A stretch of DNA of 64,000 bases from Cotesia glomerata (taxonomy: Eukaryota; Arthropoda; Insecta; Hymenoptera; Braconidae), in NCBI RefSeq assembly GCF_020080835.1, contig NC_058161.1, positions 3,596,001 through 3,660,000 on the forward strand, read 5' to 3'. Both the position numbers and the translations under genes were made by a program. The notes beneath the pieces are model-generated. The model saw only the letters and a list, made by a program, of their open reading frames with translations, searched no databases and was not told where the DNA came from. This document shows positions 58,010 to 64,000 of the stretch, piece by piece (position 1 is the first letter of the stretch; every line of letters starts with the position of its first letter).

Positions 58010-58790
58010 CAATTTTGAAGAAAGAATAATTAAAAAATTGAAGACTGGGCCCATAACCTTAAGGTTGTTTAATTTGAAGGCATAGTTAAAAGCTAAATAA
58101 TGTTTATATAAATTTATGGTACATAATTGTACTTCTCATTAATTTCTTCATTAATTTTTTTAACTATTTAAATTTATTCACAAAAAAAAACTAGTGAAAA
58201 AATAAAATAGAACTAAATTTTGCAACAACAATCAACACGAAGTGCTTTGACATATTTTATAGAAAATTCAAATCTAAAATCAATTTTACAGAAAGAATAA
58301 TTAATAAATTGAAGACTGGGCCCATAACCTTAAGGTTTAATTTAAAGGCATAGTTAACAGCTAAATAATGTCTATATAAATTTATGGTACATAATTGTAC
58401 TTCTCATTAATTTCTTCATGAATTTTTTTAACTATTTAAATTTATTCACATAAAAAAACTAATGAAAAGATCAAATAGAACTGAATTTTGCCAAAACAAT
58501 CAACATGAAGTGCTTTGATATATTTTATAGAAAATTCAAATCTAAAATCAATTTTAAAAAAAGAATAATTAATAAATTGAAGACTGGGCCCATAACCTTA
58601 AGGTTGTTTAATTTAAAGACACAATTAATAACTAAATAATATTAATATAAATTTACGGTGCATAATTTTACTTACTATATTCTCTTTATTGATTTCGTCA
58701 TTAATTTTTTAAATTTATTAAAATCAAAAGATGAAATAATAAAATAGGACCGAATTTTTTGACGAAAAGATTTTTGAAAAGTTTATAAAG
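58010..58790 (-). pseudogene. Three tandem 5' units with truncated signal-peptide exon starts
   Basis: Three ~265-bp repeats begin GAAGACTGGGCCCATAACC (near 58,041, 58,312 and 58,580). Two contain relics of the coding start on the minus strand: ATGTCAAAGCACTTC at 58,253, and the same with ATG changed to ATA at 58,521. Neither continues into a cysteine exon. They lie in the 5' intron of gene 5 and probably arose by unequal crossing-over. The 22,970-23,445 fragment has the same structure. Confidence 0.7.
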
Positions 58791-58797
58791 TACTCAC

Positions 58798-58870
58798 ATA
58801 TTTCTTTATAAATAAAGAACGAGAAATTATTGCGAACAATGTCAAAAATGTTACTTATAAAATTATTTTT
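58798..58870 (-). promoter_or_regulatory. Promoter and non-coding first exon of peptide gene 5
   Basis: On the minus strand TTTTATAAG (58,864-58,856), then AGAAATAT and donor GTGAGT (58,797-58,792). The TATA is weaker than in genes 2 and 4 and lacks GGCGACT. Confidence 0.5.
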
Positions 58871-59139
58871 GCAGTGAACGGTCAAAGGTATTACTTGTTT
58901 TACCACGAGTAAAATTAATAAATTTTCATTAACATTACTTGTATAGTTATCATTTTATCTACATAATTGAACTGGCGATAAATAAAATTACGCTTTAACA
59001 TCGCAATTATAAAAAATAATTGTTATAACAAGTTAAATAACCACCTTGAATATTTTGTATTGTAATAAAGCAGTCGTCTAATTTATATTATCCATTTATT
59101 GGAAGGAAATTTTTTTTTTTATAATTTAAAAGGTTTGTT

Positions 59140-59356
59140 AAATTAAGCATAATAGTGATAAAAAAAAAATTAAAAATGAACGACGCGCTTGAATGAAATT
59201 GCAGTTTGAAAATTAAAAAAAAAATTTATTTCTATCGATTGGAAAATTTTTTATTTTAGAGCTAAAAAAAAAACAAAAATTATCCTCTTAGAAATTTTAT
59301 TGATTTATTTTTGGTTTACATAGCTTGGAATATTTTACAATAGCCAGTTGTTTTAA
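59140..59356 (-). pseudogene. 3' flank of a sixth peptide unit, coding part gone
   Basis: This matches the sequence that follows the cysteine exon of genes 2 and 5 (CAAAAATTATCCTCTTAGAA, then TACATAGCTTGGAATATTTT). It stops at TTAA where a transposon begins, and no cysteine exon follows. On the far side (60,264-60,370) the distal upstream spacer of a unit resumes (ACATAATTGAACTTGTGAT), so the gene between has been lost. Confidence 0.65.
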
Positions 59357-60267
59357 GGAGGTCCTTTCGCCATCAATGTTAAATAAAAAATATTAGATTA
59401 TGGATAAAATTAAGTTTTATCTAATAGTTAAAGTCCTTATTTATCTACTAGTGATGTTTAATTTATTTTTCACCGTGGAAATTTTTGAAAAAAAAATTTC
59501 TAAAAATGTTAGTATTTTTTCCGAGTCTTACGAAAAAGTCAGACCTTAACAACTTTCTCGAATTATGGCATTAACCACCGATTAGACGGGGTAAAAAAAA
59601 CTCAAAATAAGGTTCTCGAAATATTCAGGTTTGATTTTTTGCAATAAAATATATAGGTTGCCGTGGAAATTATGGAGAAATTAAAATTATAAAATCACAG
59701 AAAATTTTTGAGTAACCTACATTTAAATGGCGTCAGAAAATTTGGCAACGTTGCGTAGCGCGCGAGCTTCAGACCATTCAATAAATTCAAATTAAACTTT
59801 AACGCACTTATGTTTTTCATACATACTTATTAATTAATTTATTGTTAACAAATTTTCATATTTCATAATTGAAAAATAAAACAATAATTAAAAAATACTA
59901 GCATTCTTGCCATGAGACATTAGAATATTATAGTTTTATGACTAAACATTTTTAATTAATTTATTTATTTACACTGACTGCAAAAACTTAAACATGGTTA
60001 AGGTTATATTGTGCAAATGAAAGTGTAAACAACCGATATATAGCGTTGCCAAATCACGGACAGGTTACTAACAGCTGATTTACAAGAGTCAAATTAATTT
60101 TTGTATTTAACTATTTTTTTTTAATTTTCAAAATTTCAACGATTAATGCCTCATATACTATTTATTTTTTAATTTTAGGAATTTTTATGGGTTTTTTATT
60201 TTAATTTATCGAATATTGACTACTACAGTTGTTGTGACTCAACTGGAGCGAAAGGACTTCCTTAATA
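59353..60267. mobile_element. TTAA-flanked TIR element (~907 bp)
   Basis: Left end TTAAGGAGGTCCTTTCGCC, right end GGAGCGAAAGGACTTCCTTAA: 14-15-bp imperfect inverted repeats flanked by TTAA, the target duplication used by piggyBac-type elements. No transposase frame. It marks where the sixth peptide unit is broken. Confidence 0.65.
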
Positions 60268-60370
60268 TATTAATTTTATGAACATAATTGAACTTGTGAT
60301 AAAAAAAATAGAATTGCAGTGTCGTCTGGTAAAAAAGAGTTAATTGTTCGCTTTGCTAATTCCGTATTTA

Positions 60371-61579
60371 AAAAAAAAATATTTATCAATTAATTTGAAC
60401 CAGAAAACGAATTTTTTTACAGTCTTAAAATTATTTATCTGAATTATTAAATTATAAATTTATTTATAATTGATTAAAATTTCAATGACTGGCAGGAAAA
60501 TAAATGTCAATTTTATTGACATGTTAATAATAGAAAATAAAAAAGAAAAATAATGTTAAGGCGTTAAATAAATACAAGCATATTAAATTAATAAATAATA
60601 ATTCCGAGGAAAAGCAATTATTCTGAAGTGAACACTAAAGGGCATTAATAGAAAATTTGCTGACGTAATAAACCCATAAAAAAGATAAAACGAGAGAATA
60701 AGAGTGAGAGTAAGAGAGCATAAAGAAGATATAGATATTCCGTGGATGATATGTAAAATAATGAAGACTATTAAGTAAAGTGGCTTTTGGCATCATACCG
60801 TGTAGATCTACGATGACGATCTTGACCTCTTTATCGTGATAACGCTACATCGTGCTCGCTATATATAGATCCGGAGATCGAGGTATAGGTATAAAAATAT
60901 ATTGTACGGTACGGATGCAGAGCCACAATGAGATGATGGTAATACAAGCTCGAGGGCTGCCTTTGTACGTGTTGTGGAAGATAATTGATCCCTCAGACAA
61001 GACAGGATCGAGACGTATGCTATATAATCTATAATATATAATATATAGAGCTATAGAGTAGTTTACATTGTATGATAGACACTTCTTCACTCTCCAACTC
61101 AAACGGTTAATTAGAATTATTATTTTAAATCCGTATCGGTTGTTATTATCCTTTTGATAATAATGAGTGATCAAGAATGAATAATTACTGCAGGAGTTGA
61201 TTCACGGGTTAATTTCAGTGGGAGTAAGTAGAATAAAAGGAGGATTTATTATGTTGATGTGTGGATAGAGAGAATTTAATAGTGAAGATTGATAATTAGT
61301 TATTGTTGGAAGTATATTGAAGACACTTTGTGGAATATATCATTTAAAATTTATTAATGAGTTTATACTTATTAAATTTTTTTAATATCCCCGCAGGATA
61401 ATACACAGATGGAGAAAAATTAATTCGTTCAAAATTTTAAACAATTTTATTTTTTAGCTAAAAAAAAAGAAATTTTTTCATTAAAAAAAAAAGGTAATTA
61501 TGCAGAAGTGTGAAAGTATGAAAATTGAATATTTCGAAGATTTTTTTTCAAAAATTTTCAAATTATGATATTCTGGTTT
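60371..61579. other. Intron DNA with a GC-richer unique island
   Basis: A/T-rich except 60,780-61,060, a balanced, non-repeated stretch. Short frames on both strands there have no recognisable domain. Possible Netrin intronic enhancer. Confidence 0.35.
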
Positions 61580-62450
61580 TTTAACTTCCCTCTAAGAAAA
61601 TTGAAAATTTTAAAAAATCGGGAAGTTATTGTTTTTACCCCGTTTTTCGAAAATCGAGTTTTCATCAGATCTCGACGTTTTGAGGTCCTAGGAAGCCTCC
61701 CTGACTATTCCCGCGAGGGTGTCAGTTTGTCTGTATGTGTGTGTGTGTGTGTGTAAAAGTATGTAAACCTCTTATAACTTTTGAACGGTTGAACGGATTT
61801 CATCGTGGTTGGTGCCATTCAGTAGGGTTTCGCCAAACTTAGATTCTCTGAAAATTTGAACCGATTCGGACTGATAGATTTTGAGGAATTTGGAGAAATC
61901 TCAAAAAAAATAGGAAAAAATTTTTTTTCAGAAGTAGTTTTTTTGGAATAACTTTCAAACGGCTCTACCGGTCGATTCCAAAAACTAATCAGCTCTCAAC
62001 CTTGAAAAACCACGTCGATCGCCGCCAATCCGGTCAAAATCGGTTGATTCGTTCGAGAGATATCGCGAACGAAAGAAAACCGAAAAAAGTGATTTTTCGG
62101 AGTTACTCCGAAATTTCTAGTTTGACCAATTGAAACTTAAAAATTTTTTATGAGGCTTAAAAAACTGCGTATAATACCGCCAACCGCGTAAAAATCGGTT
62201 CATTCATTCAAAAGTTATTGCGGTTTAATAATTAAAAAAATAGTGTTCTATGAAACTTCTATCAGACTTTTGAGCTCAAAGAGCTCAAAAGCATAGAAAA
62301 GGTATTTTTTTGAGCTCGGAGAGCTCAAAGGAACACACAGATTGTATTTTTGAGTTCGAAGAGCTCAACAAAAATGGTCATGTATTAGCGGAATCAGCGG
62401 GAAGTTGCAGGGATGGCCTTTAGGGTCAACCGTTTTCCTAATTTTTTTTT
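61580..62450 (+). mobile_element. AACTTCCCGC element, forward copy
   Basis: It begins AACTTCCCTCTAAGAAAATT (one change from consensus) and ends GCGGGAAGTTGCAGGGATGG near 62,397. It has a (GT)n tract at 61,737-61,753 and GAGCTC palindromes at 62,270-62,360. It is the uninterrupted reference for the LINE insertion in the 36.5-kb copy. Confidence 0.7.
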
Positions 62451-62705
62451 CTAATTTATTCTATTTTTATCGCTCTTTAAGAAAAAAAAGTAATTCAATA
62501 AACGGAAAAAATAGCATCGTCATCATTTTATTGAAAAACATCTAAAATCGCAAATTTTTGAACTTCAAATGAAAAAAAATCATCAAAATATTCAATTTTC
62601 ATATTTTTTATCATAAATCTGCCGTAAAGAAGAATTTAAAAAAAAAATTGTAAAAGATTAATTTTTTGATTCATTTCAATTTTATCTAAAATAGGTGGAG
62701 CCCCA

Positions 62706-63205
62706 CCCGTGTAAAAAAAATCGTCTTAAAAGTGTCTTTAAATTGTCGTTTGTTTAAGATCTTAAACGTGACACAAAGCAAGAGCAGATTTTTTAAGTTT
62801 GGTTCTCGAATTTGTTATGAAAATTTATTTTTAGACATTTTTTAGACGATTTTGCGAGTTTTTAACCGCAACATTTTTGAATACGCTCTTTTCAAATTGA
62901 ATTTGAAATTGTTGAAAAATTATTATCCGACAATTTTAAGACTTTTTTAAGATGCTCCATTTCAATGTTCCGGAGTTTTGTCGCTGTGAATCCATCTTAA
63001 AATAGTCTCTAAATTTTTTTTTTAAATTTTTTTTAAAGAAACTTGCAAAATCGTCTAAAAATTAATTTCCATAACAAATTCAAAAACCAAATTTTAAAAA
63101 TCTGCTCTTGGAATTTTTTTTTTTTTTTTGCGTCTTAAAACAATCTTACTTTGTGTCACGTTTAAGATCCTAAAAAAACGAATATTTAAAGATACTTTTT
63201 GCATA
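62706..63205. repeat. ~500-bp imperfect palindrome
   Basis: The left arm (AAACGTGACACAAAG near 62,763) and right arm (CTTTGTGTCACGTTTAAGAT near 63,150), with TGCAAAATCGTCTAAAAA-type inner pairs, form a long inverted repeat. Outer A-rich flanks (GGTAATTATGCA near 61,491; TGCATAATTACC near 63,201) are also complementary and may mark a larger element enclosing the 61.58-62.45 kb copy. Confidence 0.6.
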
Positions 63206-63563
63206 ATTACCTTTTTTCTTTTCAAATATAGAAATTTTTTTTTTAACGAAATAATTACTATAAGAAAAATAATTTTTATATCTTCAGCTAAAAAATGAAA
63301 TTGATGAAAATTTTCACCGTATTAATTTTTTATTGGAACATTGCAGAAATGTTTTTTCAAAAGAAATTTTTCTAGATTCATTGTATTAAAAAAATATAAT
63401 ACAAATATAATCCGATTAAAAGTTCCTTAACATGTTAATTAGAATATTAAGAGAAGATTTTGAAAATATCAATAAAATTTTTTTAATATTTTGGTACAGA
63501 AAAAAAAATTAATTTTAAAGTAAATAATAAATAAAAATAAAAAAAGTCTAATCCTAACGACAC

Positions 63564-63564
<1 letters not shown>

Positions 63565-63646
<82 letters not shown>
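63565..63646. repeat. (AT)n microsatellite
   Basis: About 80 bp of alternating AT. Confidence 0.95.
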
Positions 63647-63647
<1 letters not shown>

Positions 63648-64000
63648 ATTGAGCTGGATGTATAGTACTTAATTCGCAACCCTTGTATCTGGTATCTGGT
63701 ATCAAAACGTCTCGTACGCCCCTCTTGTACCCTTAATTCGACTTGGCGAACCGTGAGCGGCGCGAAGGTATCCCGAAGGCGAGTGGAAGCCGCATCTCTC
63801 CCAAATCAAAAGCCTGATACGAAGCTACCTCGGCGAGCTGTGTGCGCTGGGAAATATAAAGCACTGGTACTGCTCGAGTAGGGTAAACCTAAACCACCCT
63901 CTGAAACTGAAATCGTTTAAAATCGATAAACAGCCTGCAAACCTCTACAAGTGCATCTACATTCTACATTCTATATCACCATCCGCAAAAAACAACAGGA
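63647..64000. other. Unique GC-richer DNA at window end, unassigned
   Basis: Composition shifts abruptly from (AT)n to balanced sequence (for example GGCGAACCGTGAGCGGCGCG near 63,745). No frame encoding netrin modules is visible. It may be regulatory DNA or part of an exon cut by the window edge. Confidence 0.3.

Larger units (their letters stand above)
42411..64000 (+). other. Giant Netrin intron 1 (at least 21.6 kb), hosting antisense genes
   Basis: Begins with donor GTAAGA. I found no sequence encoding the next netrin LE modules up to the window end, so the intron runs beyond it. It contains the minus-strand secreted-peptide cluster and many transposons. If Netrin lost its downstream exons by rearrangement, this would be intergenic; the intact donor argues against that. 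Confidence 0.7.

Noticed and set aside
60845..61174. Open frames of 60-109 codons on both strands in the 60.8-61.2 kb island
   Set aside because: No signal peptide, domain or splice context. Overlapping frames on both strands suggest chance.

Overview
This is a single AT-rich stretch of animal (insect-type) nuclear DNA. It has spliced genes with GT-AG introns, TATA-type promoters and a very high load of short inverted-repeat transposons, Helitron-like elements and (AT)n tracts. Protein content and architecture fit an arthropod. A hymenopteran, possibly a parasitoid wasp, is my inference from the AT bias, intron style and type of repeats; nothing in the sequence proves the species.

Layout. 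Positions 1-10,436 hold non-coding DNA upstream of, or within a 5' intron of, the first gene. It contains several transposons and a few GC-richer islands. Positions 10,437-19,216 (+) hold eight 3' coding exons of a BAH-domain chromatin protein of the winged eye (wge)/BAHD1 family. The reading frame closes exactly across all seven introns (about 1,081 residues visible). From 19.2 to 40.6 kb lies an intergenic region that is mostly nested repeats: Helitron-like copies, several MITE families, two 5'-truncated LINEs and GC-rich hairpin elements. A few unique blocks (33.6-34.6 kb and 35.4-36.3 kb) may be regulatory. Positions 41,108-42,410 (+) hold the first coding exon of a Netrin (signal peptide, laminin N-terminal domain, first LE repeat). 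No further Netrin exon is recognisable, so 42,411 to the end appears to be one giant Netrin intron.

The most interesting system lies inside that intron on the opposite strand. It is a tandem cluster of at least five paralogous small genes (44.2-58.9 kb), with debris of further copies. Each encodes a short secreted peptide: a conserved signal-peptide exon starting MSKLF, then a separate exon carrying five cysteines. The three intact genes share the spacing C-x8-C-x5-CC-x4-C-x8-C, which fits an inhibitor-cystine-knot (knottin) fold. Each working unit also has an upstream TATA promoter plus non-coding first exon. Two copies look broken: one has lost its splice signals, and one has lost a cysteine and a splice phase. 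Truncated 5' fragments are tandemly repeated beside the cluster, with another copy 21 kb away beyond Netrin exon 1. Transposons have inserted repeatedly in the cluster. The paralogous units act as natural empty sites that define some of these insertions. The function of the peptides is unknown. The scaffold is shared by venom toxins, protease inhibitors, antimicrobial peptides and endogenous signalling peptides.
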